From: Larix sibirica
Taxonomy: Eukaryota > Streptophyta > Pinopsida > Pinales > Pinaceae
NCBI GenBank assembly: GCA_004151065.3
Contig: NWUY0300007733.1
Coordinates: 59,006 to 86,542, forward strand
DNA length: 27,537 bases
Reading direction: 5' to 3'
The notes beneath the pieces are model-generated. The model saw nothing but the letters and a program-made list of their open reading frames with translations, had not been told where the DNA came from and did not search any database. Below, piece by piece: positions 9,985 through 19,353 of this stretch; the stretch's first letter is position 1, and every line of letters begins with the position of its first letter. The translations under genes and the position numbers were made by a program.

Positions 9985-10638
9985 ATAGCATGTTTCATTC
10001 TCTGGGAAACATGGAAATCAAGAAATTACTGTTTCTTTGAAAACAAAGTTATTAATCCTAAGTGTTGTGTAGGTAAAGCTATTTCTAGTTTTTTGAAATT
10101 TTCAGGATCCTCCTTGGGTCCTTCTATTGGTTTGGTTAGGCACAACAGACCATAGCAGCTTCTCCTGGATGGTTGCATAGCTAAATTCGATGGTGCTTCA
10201 TAGGACAATGCTACTAAATGCGGGGCATGGGCTATCATCGATTTGGACCATAAGCGTCATATAAAATTATGGATGAATTGTGGGTCAAGGACAAATACAA
10301 AAGGTGAACTTATGGCTCTTTGGATTCTTCTTTATTTTGCGAAGCTTCAACATATTAATCTTCAACAAATAGCGGGGGACTCTTTATCCATTATAAACTG
10401 GGCTAGTGGATTAGGCTCTATAAAGGCGTTGGCTCTCACACCTTGGTTGGACCAAGTGAAATCGTTTCTAACAGACTGGTTGTAAGTTTCCATTATTCAC
10501 ATTTTCCGTGAGTATAATACTGCTACAAATGCTTTATCTAGGAGGGGTATGGAGGCTGCGGAGGGGTCGATTTATTATGAAGCTTGGGAGGAGGACCATC
10601 TGCAATATGCAGGCAGTTTGGAAATTTTTTCTAATTAG
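9985..10638 (+). pseudogene. LINE ORF2 C-terminus: RNase H domain, 5' truncated
   Basis: The frame reads through IACFILWETWKSRNYCFFEN (the linker between zinc knuckle and RNase H in plant L1 ORF2), then IAKFDGAS (first catalytic Asp), TKGELMALW (catalytic Glu), IAGDSLSII (second Asp) and FREYNTATNALSRRG, the usual N-x-x-A-D-x-L-S box with Asp replaced by Asn. In-frame stops fall near 10153, 10201 and 10483; the second follows FDGAS, where many homologues continue with Gln or Lys. The protein would remove RNA from the RNA:cDNA hybrid during target-primed reverse transcription. No RT or endonuclease lies upstream, as expected of a 5'-truncated insertion. The final TAG at 10636 closes the ORF. 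Confidence 0.8.
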
Positions 10639-10975
10639 TCTCTTTTTTGGGGAGTAGATATTTTTTATCATGAGTATCTATCTCCTTTGATACTATGTAA
10701 TTTTTTGCGGCATCTACTTTCTTTTATGACTACTATATTATTGAGATTTCTTCCTTTGCAGGGACTATTTTTTTCTCTTTTTTGGTTACTCTATTTCTTG
10801 GAGGTTGGTTGTATTGTTGTATCTTGTGACTGGTGTATCCTGAGACATGATGGTGTGAGTTTGTTAGACGCCTTGTTTGGGCTCTTGGATGTCATAAATG
10901 ACTATTTGTATCTTGATATTCACATATACTTTTAATAATTGAAAGTATAGTATTTTCCTATGTGAAAAAAAATAA
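10639..10975 (+). mobile_element. 3' UTR and tail of the truncated LINE
   Basis: T-rich sequence follows the RNase H stop and ends AATTGAAAGTATAG, TATTTTCCTATGTG and a run of eight A. This terminus resembles the other LINE tails in the window, with a decayed T-run. The 82-codon frame at 10687-10935 is Phe/Leu-rich from T-rich DNA and is not taken as a gene. Confidence 0.6.
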
Positions 10976-11399
10976 AATTATTTTTAATGTTTAGAAATAA
11001 TTAAATTTATATAATAACTATAATGTTTATAGTCTCTTAACATTAATAAACTTTATCATATAATTAAAGGAAATTATACTAATTTGTTTTTACATGATGT
11101 GATTTCTATATACAAATATTTTAGAAATAAAAGCACGAACATCATTATGATTTTTTTACTTAAAGAGAGAAATTATGTCTTATATAAAATCAATAATTAA
11201 AGATAGGACAAGTTAAAATGAAGCGGTGCCATTCTCGCTTCATATTATGTATTACAAATTTTACAGCCTTGTTTATCGCAAGGTGTTTCTATGTTTAGTC
11301 CAAGATCATTCTTATTATAAAGGTTATTATTAACATTGTTCATGATGTTGTTTATATTTTTGTTATGTAAATTTAAAAGGTTGGAAAATTAGTTTTGAT
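10976..11399. other. AT-rich spacer, nothing recognised
   Basis: Very AT-rich with short frames only. I see no element ends apart from the target-site copy beginning at 11400. Confidence 0.5.
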
Positions 11400-11416
11400 A
11401 AGTTAAATTAGATCTT

Positions 11417-11531
11417 GGGTGATTGGAATGGTCTTGGTATTTGGTGGTTCATTTTGGATGTAATGTTGGATACTTTTTTGATTTTTGTACTTCATATACT
11501 TATTAATAAAGTATAGTTTTTTTTTGAAAAA
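11417..11531 (+). mobile_element. 115 bp severely 5'-truncated LINE tail with perfect 17 bp TSD
   Basis: AAGTTAAATTAGATCTT occurs at 11400-11416 and again at 11532-11548. The 115 bp between them ends CTTATTAATAAAGTATAG, nine T, G and a run of A, the same terminus class as the longer LINEs. The perfect duplication, 3' A-run and AATAAA-like signal show target-primed insertion of only the last bases of a LINE RNA (or of a short RNA sharing its 3' end). The intact TSD implies relatively recent insertion. Confidence 0.9.
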
Positions 11532-11689
11532 AAGTTAAATTAGATCTTTTCATTAATTATTTCATTCATTCTATGTATTATCCTTAAACTTCATAGAGAA
11601 GTAAGATTTAATATTGTTTATATAACTAATTTGATTATTTTCTTCTATATACCAATACTTAAGTCAAGCCTTATAATCTCTATCCCAAC

Positions 11690-12632
11690 AAACTTTTTGA
11701 AACCTATGGTGGTCACTACTCATATTAAAAGTAATAACATATAGCCTAAATTTTGCTCATTTTGAACACCTTATGCTTATAATCTAACTATTGAATCATG
11801 GCTTTAGAGTCCATAAAAGTGCATCTAACCTCAATCGATCAAATATTTTGGATTTACTCATTTTTATTCCTAGTCTCAAAAGAGATGCTACAAACCCAAA
11901 CTTCATGGTCATAAAGATTAACTATGGTAACTAAATTGTTGAATATAAGAAATTTATTATCCTAATCTCAATGCTTAATATTTCTACATTTGTTTTCAAG
12001 ATCGTAATAAGCTTTCCAACCACCAATTATTTGTTTCTCAATAGCGTGGTTCCAGTTCAAATGCAAATTGAAATTTATACCTAAGTAATTGTAAGATTAC
12101 ACCTCTACAATGGTGTTATCACCGTAAAAAACTAGAGGCTTGATCCTTTTCTTATATCTAATTATCATGAACCTGGTTTGATCAATATTAATGGTAAGCT
12201 CATAATTTTTGTGGAATTCTTGGAGAGTTTTGAGTTGCTTGTGAACATCTTCAATAATTTTTGCATGGAGAATAATATCGTCAACATATAGAAGAAGGAA
12301 GAAAATGCATCCAACCATGTCAACACCAATGCATCCTTCTTCTTCTAAACATTGCTCAATTTTATCAACGTGGATGCCAAAAAGGATGGGAGAAAGGGGG
12401 TGCCCTTGCTTAGCACTAATATTATAATTGACAACCATATGCCAGTCGTTATTACATCAGATCCTAGAAATAACAGTTTTCATTGAGTCTAATCACAATA
12501 TTATAGAGCTTGAGAGGGATACCAATTTATTTAGTATTTTCCATATCTTGGCTCTATGCATAATGTTAAAGGATTTTCTAAAATCGATGGAACAACAAAT
12601 GATATCTTCTTTTTGTCTTTATAATGTTCAAT
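11690..12632 (-). pseudogene. Reverse transcriptase relic of LINE family A (3' part)
   Basis: Minus-strand translation gives consecutive RT landmarks. TLRFIIEHYKDKKKI is followed, after a frameshift near 12590, by IDFRKSFNIMHRAKIWKIL (motif A, with catalytic Asp). Then come ISAKQGHPLSPILFGIHVDK (motif B region), FFLLLYVDDIILHAK (motif C, Y-x-D-D intact at about 12280) and ELTINIDQTRFMII (motif D). Further on, YNYLGINF and LYDHEVWVCSISFETRNKNE mark the thumb-side segment. Stops and at least one frameshift disable it. The motifs differ from the L1-like element at 16642-21825, so this is a second LINE family. The coding sequence is cut at 12632 by insertion of LINE B and resumes at 14288. Downstream it fades by about 11690. 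Confidence 0.8.
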
Positions 12633-12658
12633 AATAAATCTAAGGGTGGCAGGGTGGT

Positions 12659-13056
12659 AGGTGTAGGAGGGGTCATCCTTGACCTTGTAGGAAATGAAGA
12701 AGTTAAATTTGCATGGGAGCTTAGGAGAATGACGAATAATCAAGAAGGAATCCATGCACTCTATCTTGGCATCTCCCTCATAATATCTAGAAATATCAAG
12801 ACTGTTTTCATTTTAGGTGATCCTTCTTTGATTATAGACTTGGTAAAAAGCAAGTATCATAATGAAGACACAGTTCTCGTGTGAATGAAAATAATAATTA
12901 AAGAGCATGTTTAATTCTATTGAATTCTTCCAAATATTCGATATTCAAAGGAATAATAATAATCGAGCAAATATGCTTGCGAATCAAGCCACAAAGTTAA
13001 ATAAGGGACAACTATTGGAAAATGGGGAAGATCCCCAAGATTTTTTAATTCCATAA
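12659..13056 (+). pseudogene. RNase H domain of LINE B
   Basis: The first part reads GGVILDLVGNEEVKFAWELR, RMTNNQEGIHALYLGIS (catalytic Glu region, A-E changed to E-G) and VFILGDPSLIIDL (GDS changed to GDP). A TGA near 12882 and a +1 frameshift near 12905 follow. The domain then continues as FNSIEFFQIFDIQ and NNNNRANMLANQATKLNKG, the N-x-x-A-D-x-L-A-N-Q-A box with Asp changed to Asn. The N-terminal FDGAS strand with the first catalytic Asp is missing because of 5' truncation. It is therefore inactive. The TAA at 13054 may not be the original stop (see 13057-13911). Confidence 0.8.
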
Positions 13057-13911
13057 GATCTCATGAGACAAGCCACTCACCTAGGTCTCATACCCACTTT
13101 GACATTGAATGGAAATCACATCACATCAACATATATGTGTACTAGGATAAGATAGAATTAATGCTTAGGCCTTAATGCCCTATGTTTAAGCACTTACCCA
13201 CAATCTTGTCCACCTATGATGGTGGATTCAATCCTATGCCTTGCATTGAATGCTAGACAAATTGCATTTGAGATATTTGTTTCTCAAGTTTCCTTTGTAG
13301 CTGTTATGGAACATGGGCATGGGAGGACATTGGAAGAAGCCATGATTGATTCAAGGCTTAGCTTGGAGCACAAAGGTCGCAGTGCATCTTCCATGTGTAA
13401 GCACTCCTTTCATGGATAATTCATTATTGTTGAAGAAGTTTCGAATTTGGAGGCATCCATAGCTCGTTAGGATAAAAATGGCACTCAAGGTAATCTACAT
13501 TTGATTTTTTATTGGGGTCCGGGTTTGAGTATTTCCTGTGAATTCCAATAGTCTCACTATGTTCCTAGAAGTATCTTGATTTTAGAACTTCTATTCAGTG
13601 TTTTTGATACTCCTCAATCCACTGAAATGGCGAGTGATATTATTCATGAAAATAAGAAAAATATTAGATATATGACTTGTCAAGTTGATGGCATGAAGCA
13701 ATACATACAATACTTAAGTATCCATATGGAAAAATAGGAAATCAAGCATGCCAACATTGAAACAATGTTGCAGGAATTGAAAATTAATTATGATAAACTT
13801 GTTTTAGACTCATACATGCATTACAACATCATCTTGGGCTTCACTAGAGTTTCTCAGTTAGTTATAGGTTTTTCCAAGTGTTTCAATTCCTTTGGTGAAG
13901 GAGTGTTTTGT
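13057..13911 (+). pseudogene. Low-stop frame continuing after RNase H in LINE B, unrecognised
   Basis: The RNase H frame continues without a shift from 13057 to a double stop at 13912. Over 285 codons I count six internal stops, plus the TAA at 13054. Each could be a Gln codon altered by one C-to-T change. Protein-like parts include QIAFEIFVSQVSFVAVMEHG, GNLHLIFYWGPGLSISCEF and a helix-rich segment near 13630-13800 (VDGMKQYIQYLSIHMEK, then IETMLQELKINYDKL). No known domain is recognised. It may be a C-terminal extension of this LINE's ORF2, a transduced host exon, or an earlier insertion carried by the source copy. The helical part could form a coiled coil. Chance is less likely in such AT-rich DNA but not excluded. 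Confidence 0.4.
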
Positions 13912-13914
13912 TGA

Positions 13915-14287
13915 TGAAGACACAATTCAACAAATAACATTGTCTTTCATCAAGCAAAACAAGAATCAAGAGGACTAGGGACAAGCCCACAAAACACAAC
14001 AAATGGAAGAAGCTCATAGCGACAACGATATTACTTCTTAAACTTTTCATATGCAATTTACTTGTCTTTTGTATTATGCCAACATGTAAATAAATACATT
14101 ACTAGATATGACATGCATAGGATAGGGATAGGAAGAAAGCATAAGCTTCATGGATAGTTATTATTTTTGTTGAAAATTTATACTAAAAAATACTGTAATA
14201 ATTTTAAAATTTTGTAATCTTGTTCATTGTTTGGTTCACTAACAACCTCTTTATAAATATATATAACTACTCATTCTTGTGAAAAAA
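13915..14287 (+). other. 3' UTR and tail of LINE B
   Basis: AT-rich sequence with no coding signal leads to TTTATAAATATATATAAC, CATTCTTGTG and eight A at the right TSD. The T-run seen in other LINE tails is lost or decayed here. Confidence 0.55.
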
Positions 14288-14313
14288 AATAAATCTAAGG
14301 GTGGCAAGGTGGT

Positions 14314-14510
14314 CAATCATAGGATGTTGATTTATCAATTATGTTTTACCTTTGGCCCTTCTTATTATTGTCTTCAAGCCATTGAGGTTGCAAGGTGATC
14401 AATCACAACATTTTGATTTCTTCATTATGCTTTCCCTTTGGCTTTCTTATTATTTTCATCAAGCCATTGATTATTTTTTCTTTCAAGAATAAAGCCAAAT
14501 ATTTTTTTGT
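14314..14510 (-). pseudogene. LINE A RT, upstream part beyond the LINE B insertion, with an 86 bp tandem duplication
   Basis: On the minus strand the bases entering the TSD read NQHPMIDHLATLRF, matching the conserved R-H-S-T-I-D-H-L segment before RT motif A. It is therefore the upstream side of the gene interrupted at 12632. Two ~80% similar copies of an ~86 bp unit (starting near 14301 and 14387) duplicate this segment, each containing TGATTGA(C/T)CACCTTGC on the minus strand. Upstream coding sequence is no longer recognisable. Confidence 0.55.
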
Positions 14511-14522
14511 CAAAAGAGAGTT

Positions 14523-15739
14523 TTTTTTTTTTCCTGGGAAAAAGTCCGTAATTTTATTTCAAAAAGATGATTANCGAAAGAGCCTGTCCACTCTAGCAGG
14601 CCGTCTTGTTGGATGCGCCCAGAACCATGATAATGTGGTGGACGATATGGGGAATGCGAAAGGCTTTCAGTGGAGAGGGCCCTTCCATCCCACAAGTGCA
14701 NNNNNNNNNNNNNNNNNNNNNNNNNNNNNNNNNNNNNNNNNNNNNNNNNNNNNNNNNNNNNNNNNNNNNNNNNNNNNNNNNNNNNNNNNNNNNNNNNNNN
14801 NNNNNNNNNNNNNNNNNNNNNNNNNNNNNNNNNNNNNNNNNNNNNNNNNNNNNNNNNNNNNNNNNNNNNNNNNNNNNNNNNNNNNNNNNNNNNNNNNNNN
14901 NNNNNNNNNNNNNNNNNNNNNNNNNNNNNNNNNNNNNNNNNNNNNNNNNNNNNNNNNNNNNNNNNNNNNNNNNNNNNNNNNNNNNNNNNNNNNNNNNNNN
15001 NNNNNNNNNNNNNNNNNNNNNNNNNNNNNNNNNNNNNNNNNNNNNNNNNNNNNNNNNNNNNNNNNNNNNNNNNNNNNNNNNNNNNNNNNNNNNNNNNNNN
15101 NNNNNNNNNNNNNNNNNNNNNNNNNNNNNNNNNNNNNNNNNNNNNNNNNNNNNNNNNNNNNNNNNNNNNNNNNNNNNNNNNNNNNNNNNNNNNNNNNNNN
15201 NNNNNNNNNNNNNNNNNNNNNNNNNNNNNNNNNNNNNNNNNNNNNNNNNNNNNNNNNNNNNNNNNNNNNNNNNNNNNNNNNNNNNNNNNNNNNNNNNNNN
15301 NNNNNNNNNNNNNNNNNNNNNNNNNNNNNNNNNNNNNNNNNNNNNNNNNNNNNNNNNNNNNNNNNNNNNNNNNNNNNNNNNNNNNNNNNNNNNNNNNNNN
15401 NNNNNNNNNNNNNNNNNNNNNNNNNNNNNNNNNNNNNNNNNNNNNNNNNNNNNNNNNNNNNNNNNNNNNNNNNNNNNNNNNNNNNNNNNNNNNNNNNNNN
15501 NNNNNNNNNNNNNNNNNNNNNNNNNNNNNNNNNNNNNNNNNNNNNNNNNNNNNNNNNNNNNNNNNNNNNNNNNNNNNNNNNNNGCACCAGATCCTGCGAT
15601 GCCTCCACCGCACGCCGTCTCCTGCAAAGAACCAGCAATCGACAGGGAAAGGAGGGGCGGCTGGGCCAAGCCCTGGCCGCCCAAGCTCCCACCCAAAACC
15701 TCCCTATAGATCAAGTATGAATAATTGTTAAAGTAGTCA
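14523..15739 (-). mobile_element. GC-rich retroelement containing the assembly gap, 12 bp TSD
   Basis: CAAAAGAGAGTT occurs at 14511-14522 and 15740-15751. Just inside the left copy is a T-run. On the minus strand the element ends GAAATAAAATTACGGA, CTTTTTCCCAGG and poly-A, the terminus class of the other LINEs. The readable ends (14590-14700 and 15584-15700) are far more GC-rich than their flanks. The minus-strand 5' side encodes Gly/Pro/Arg-rich frames without recognised domains. 883 N hide the middle, so size and family are unknown; if N is a placeholder the element could be much longer. All frames crossing the gap are artefacts. Confidence 0.8.
14701..15583. other. Assembly gap (N run)
   Basis: All bases are N. 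Single Ns also occur at 322 and 14574. Nothing can be said about the content. Confidence 1.
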
Positions 15740-15751
15740 CAAAAGAGAGTT

Positions 15752-16159
15752 AATCATGATAGTTCAATAATTAAACGTGTCATCTTAGCTTCCATATTTG
15801 AAAACAATTAAAATAAAACTTTCACTTCATTTTTTTGGAAAGCCTTGCTTGACATCTTGATTAAAAATATGTTTAATATGAGATAACGTGATCATAATCC
15901 CAAATCTTCAATGTCTCTAGCATTTCCATTTGCAACACACTTCATGCAAGATTATATATCCTTGGTTGAAAAAACCTCAATGTTGTGAGGAGTGGCATGT
16001 GTATCCTTATAAATATTAGGGGAGGTACAAATATTCATGGAAAACACAAAAATAATAGAATGCATAAATATTTTAAAAAAGAAAAGAAATGAAGTATATC
16101 AAGGTTTAGTTTGAAAGGGAATTGAAACAAAATAAAAAATATTTATTATTATTATTTAT
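15752..16159. other. AT-rich spacer, nothing recognised
   Basis: No coding, RNA or repeat-end signal is seen between the right TSD of the gap element and the start of the satellite array. There is a TTATTATTATTTATTAT run at about 16142-16160. Confidence 0.5.
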
Positions 16160-16641
16160 TATGACTTGTCTCCCATGAGTGTTGTTCACTAATAACAAAT
16201 TCCTCGTGAGTTTGAGTAGTTCACTTAGCATCCATTACATTAAGTGATGTATTTGATTAAAAAATGGGCATTAACTACATAAACGATTCAATAGTTAAGT
16301 AGTTCACTATGATTCCTCTTCTATGAGCATCATTCACTAATCACCAATTGCTCATGGGTTTAAAATAGGCCACTTAACACTCATTTTATTAGGTGATGCA
16401 CCCAATGAAAATAATGTTTTCGAAATTAATCTCAAGTCATTCACTACCCTATCTCCCATGAACATCATTCATTAACAACCAAATTCTTGTGAGTTTGAAT
16501 AATCCACTTAACACTTATTACATCATGTGATGTACTATGCAATTTTTTTTTTTTTGAGATTAATTGCATGGAGAATTTAATACTCAACTCATCCACAATA
16601 ATCCATGTCCCATGGGTACCATTCATTAATTATAAATTCCT
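16160..16641. repeat. Degenerate ~145 bp satellite array, left part
   Basis: A unit of the form CCCATGAGCATCATTCACTAA ... CTCATGAGTTTGAATAGTCC ... ACTTAACACTCATTACATTA ... GTGATG recurs with starts near 16172, 16321, 16455 and 16608. Spacing is about 135-155 bp and divergence is high. The last unit is cut at 16641 by the LINE and continues at 21826. Confidence 0.75.
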
Positions 16642-16969
16642 TTTTTTCCATGGAAAAAAAGTCACAATTCATTATTTTAAAATGAACCACCTTGTCCATG
16701 GGCCTTGTAGGCCATTACAAAAATTTGTTCAAAACATTTGATCTTATAGTTCATCAGGTCTGATAGCCAAAACGGATACATATGTACTTTGATATCACAT
16801 ACATAAACAATTAAATTCGTATATAAGTCGATGCACACAAAACAACTGTTACATGCAATTGCCAATATAGTCAGATTCCAAACCAGAAGAGCTCGATAAT
16901 AGATATGACTATTTTACCTGTGTTGTACCAATTTCCACAGGATGTTCTTGTTGTTCCTGTCATGGACAA
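16642..16969 (-). other. 3' UTR and terminal T-run/A-run of the LINE
   Basis: Minus-strand sequence after the RNase H stop ends AAAATAATGAATTGTGAC, seven T, CCATGG, then an A-run next to the TSD. A 62-codon minus frame at 16677-16865 lies within it and has no recognised motif. Confidence 0.7.
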
Positions 16970-17470
16970 AAATCAGCTTGGGTGTGGTCCATGATCATGT
17001 TTATAAATCATTTCATTTATCATTTCCCATTGTTGCCACATACCATCTCCCACCTGTAGATCATTCTTGGAAAAAAGATCTTCCAAAATGTTTAATTCTC
17101 TATAAATGTGATGGAATTTGATATCTTGAAAAGTGCATGCAATCCTAACCAAATCCTCAAATAAAGGATTTAGCATGATATTTTTGGGAGATCTCTCCAA
17201 ACTCATCCATTCAATAACTAACTTTGAATCCTTGAATACCTATAGCTTCTCCACATCCTTGGAGGAGGCTAAGATCAAAACTAATTTTAAAGCCATCATC
17301 TTGTCATGGTTGTTTGTACTCCTCCCTATACCTACTAAAAGCTTTATCTAGTGTGAATCAGAGAAGTATAAAATTCCTCCTGCCCCCCCATAGTTGGATC
17401 ACCTTAGGAGGATCCATCAAAATAAGACCAACATCCAAATTTGTCAACGACTTCCTCTACAACCCTTCTC
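16970..17470 (-). pseudogene. RNase H domain of the LINE ORF2
   Basis: Minus-strand segments in different frames give GCWSYFDGSS near 17410-17430 (first catalytic Asp; a stop follows directly). Next comes VFKDSKLVIEWMSLERSP near 17185-17240 (the D-S box). Then FQDIKFHHIYRELNILEDLF and SKNDLQVGDGMWQQW near 17020-17120, the R-E-x-N-x-x-x-D-x-x-S-K terminal box with Asp kept. At least two frameshifts and several stops separate them. The 77-codon open frame at 16973-17206 is the intact C-terminal part. The region between YFDGSS and the KDS box, where the catalytic Glu should lie, is too decayed to read. Confidence 0.75.
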
Positions 17471-17661
17471 ACCTTTGGTGGCCCATCTTCTTGAGGAAAA
17501 AATCCTAAAATAGGCAAACTTTTTGTTGCATAAATCTCTAGAGCAATAGATTTATCATTAAATATTACCTGGTTCCTTGTTAAGTAGGTCCCCCAGATGA
17601 TGAGAGTTGGTAGAGCCTTATAATCTGCAAAAGCCTCATTAATGTTATAGGCCTATAAGGC

Positions 17662-18618
17662 TTATTGTAAGCCAATTCCATTCCAAACAAACTCAGTGGC
17701 CTTCACCTGTGAGGCATAGGCCAACATTTTAGAGATATATGAGTAGTGAATAAATAGATTGTTAGTATCCTCAGAGTTTTCTTTGTAGAGTGGACATATG
17801 CCTTGGCCAAAACCAAATTTCCTGAACTGGTAATCCCAAATAGGAACTCTATTAGATAGAGACAACCATAGGAACATTTTTGCATTTAATGGACATTTGA
17901 GCTTCCAAATAACATATATCCACCAAGGAGACTTTGGTAGATCCTCTTCTTCTCTTATAACCCTGTAGCCCAATCTAGGAGAATAGTAGCCACCTTGAGG
18001 ATTCCTAGACCAAATCAATTCATCCCCTCTATCCATCAAATGAATATGGCATTCATGCAAAGCATTTATATATTTATCCCAAATAATTATTTCTTCAGCC
18101 TCAAAACCCAAATCATGTTCCTTAAACCAAGCTTGTCTCGTAGGAGTGGTGTTCAGGTCATCCCCAATCTGTCTCAAAAAAAGAAAACCCCGATCCTTCA
18201 AGGATTCAGTCATAGCCTCTAGAATTATGTGGGAGTCTAAACTGCCTATCCATGGATCAAGCCCCATCCTAATGCTTCTTCCATTTTCCACACTCCAAAC
18301 TAACCAATCCCCAATGACATCAAAATCCAAAACAAGAGACTTCCACATAGTAGAAACATTCCTTAATGACTTGTCTCTAGTCCTTAACCAATCCTCAATG
18401 GTAAGAGGGTGAATGTACTTTTGGTAGACAAATTTAACCCATAGACCATCCCCCTTTAGGATTCTCCAAGCCCTCTTTGTGGCCAATGCTTTTGAAAAAA
18501 AAAAAGGATGCTTTAGTCCCCAACCCTCTAGATCCTTAGGCAAGGAGAACTTATGCCAAGCAAACCAATGAAAATCCTTCTCTTCTGAACACCCATTCCA
18601 CAGAAAATTAAAACACAT
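17662..18618 (-). pseudogene. LINE ORF2 connection and zf-RVT region
   Basis: This 318-codon frame is the longest uninterrupted real coding remnant in the window. It starts at MCFNFLWNGCSEEKDFHWFA, the plant LINE segment after RT (usual F-x-W-G-G/N-x-x-x-x-K-x-x-x-V-x-W). It continues with LPKDLEGWGLKHPFFFSKAL and ends in the zf-RVT domain: WWIYVIWKLKCPLNAKMFLW and GICPLYKENSEDTNNLFIHY. In the knuckle, C-P-L-C becomes C-P-L-Y, and the later His and Cys are Asn and Tyr, so three of four zinc ligands are lost. The stop at 17662 separates it from RNase H. This segment supports RNA binding and RT function in the family. Confidence 0.85.
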
Positions 18619-18948
18619 TTTTCAAATATGATCCAATGTACCTCTAGGAACATAGGATAGAGAGACCTAGAACACAGGTATGGCCTCCAACACCGATTTC
18701 ATCAAAATTGGTCTCCCACCACGAGATAGCCACTTGTTGCACTAGAGATGGAGTATGTTCTCCACTTTTCCACTGAGCCAAAATTAATCCCTCTTGTGGT
18801 AATCATTGGGATTTATAATGAAACCCAAATACTTTAATCCATTTCGGATATCCACCAAAGGAAAACCAAACTGTGATTGGATCCATGTAGCTTCTTTTTT
18901 ATCCAAGTTCATAAAATAAATAGTGGACTTATTGACATTTAAAGACAT
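18619..18948 (-). pseudogene. LINE RT thumb segment, frameshifted
   Basis: Minus-strand pieces include SLNVNKSTIYFMNLDKKEA, FPLVDIRNGLKYLGFIIN (the conserved P-x-x-Y-L-G-x-x-I motif) and WLSRGGRPILMKSVLEAIPV, which are the post-palm landmarks of L1-type RT. Stops fall near 18780, 18755 and 18675. It links the palm fragment to the zf-RVT frame. Confidence 0.7.
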
Positions 18949-19353
18949 TCATGTAGCAACTGCAAATAAGTCCAAAATAGCCTTAAATTTAACTATATCC
19001 CTCCTGGAGCCGTCTAAGAAGAGAAAAATTCCATCTACAAATAGCAGATGGGAAATACAAACATTACCCCTAATCTTGATCCATCTCAAGGTACCATTGA
19101 TCTTTGCATGGTGTATAGATATATTCAAACCTTCCATAGTCATTATAAACATAAGAGGGGCAAGGGGGTAGCCTTGTCTCAAACCTCTTCTAGGCCTAAA
19201 GAAAGAAGAGGCTGAACCATTGATCATGGAAACAAAGGAGACAATTTGTACACATGATAAAATCCAATTTACAAAATGAATTTGAAAACCAACATGTAGC
19301 AAAACCAACCTTAAGAAAGCCCAATTAACACAATCATATTTTGGATAGATCAA
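18949..19353 (-). pseudogene. LINE RT palm with altered active site
   Basis: The 134-codon frame has CVNWAFLRLVLLHVGFQIHF after motif A, FFRPRRGLRQGYPLAPLMFI (motif B, intact R-G-L-R-Q-G-x-P-L-x-P) and CISHLLFVDGIFLFLDGS (motif C). Motif C should read F-A-D-D; here it is F-V-D-G at about 19030-19041, so the second catalytic Asp is Gly. Polymerase activity would be abolished even if frames were intact. The reading joins the upstream RT frame across a shift near 19345. Confidence 0.9.

Larger units (their letters stand above)
12659..14287 (+). mobile_element. LINE family B, 5' truncated, inserted in LINE A
   Basis: A 26 bp direct repeat with one mismatch flanks the segment at 12633-12658 and 14288-14313. 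The right copy follows the terminal A-run GTGAAAAAAAA. On the minus strand the repeated bases encode part of LINE A's conserved IDHLATLRFI segment, and the RT reading continues on both sides. The repeat is therefore a true target-site duplication of older LINE A DNA. The insert carries an RNase H domain at its 5' end and a long low-stop segment after it. The 5' junction falls inside the RNase H start, consistent with 5' truncation and microhomology. Confidence 0.85.

Noticed and set aside
12428-12634. 68-codon plus-strand frame
   Set aside because: Antisense to the RT motifs of LINE A, which are clearly on the minus strand.
14395-15731. Several long frames (340-441 codons) on both strands
   Set aside because: They consist almost entirely of N in the assembly gap; open length is an artefact.
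17995-18412. Plus-strand frames opposite the zf-RVT region
   Set aside because: Shadows of the real minus-strand LINE coding sequence.
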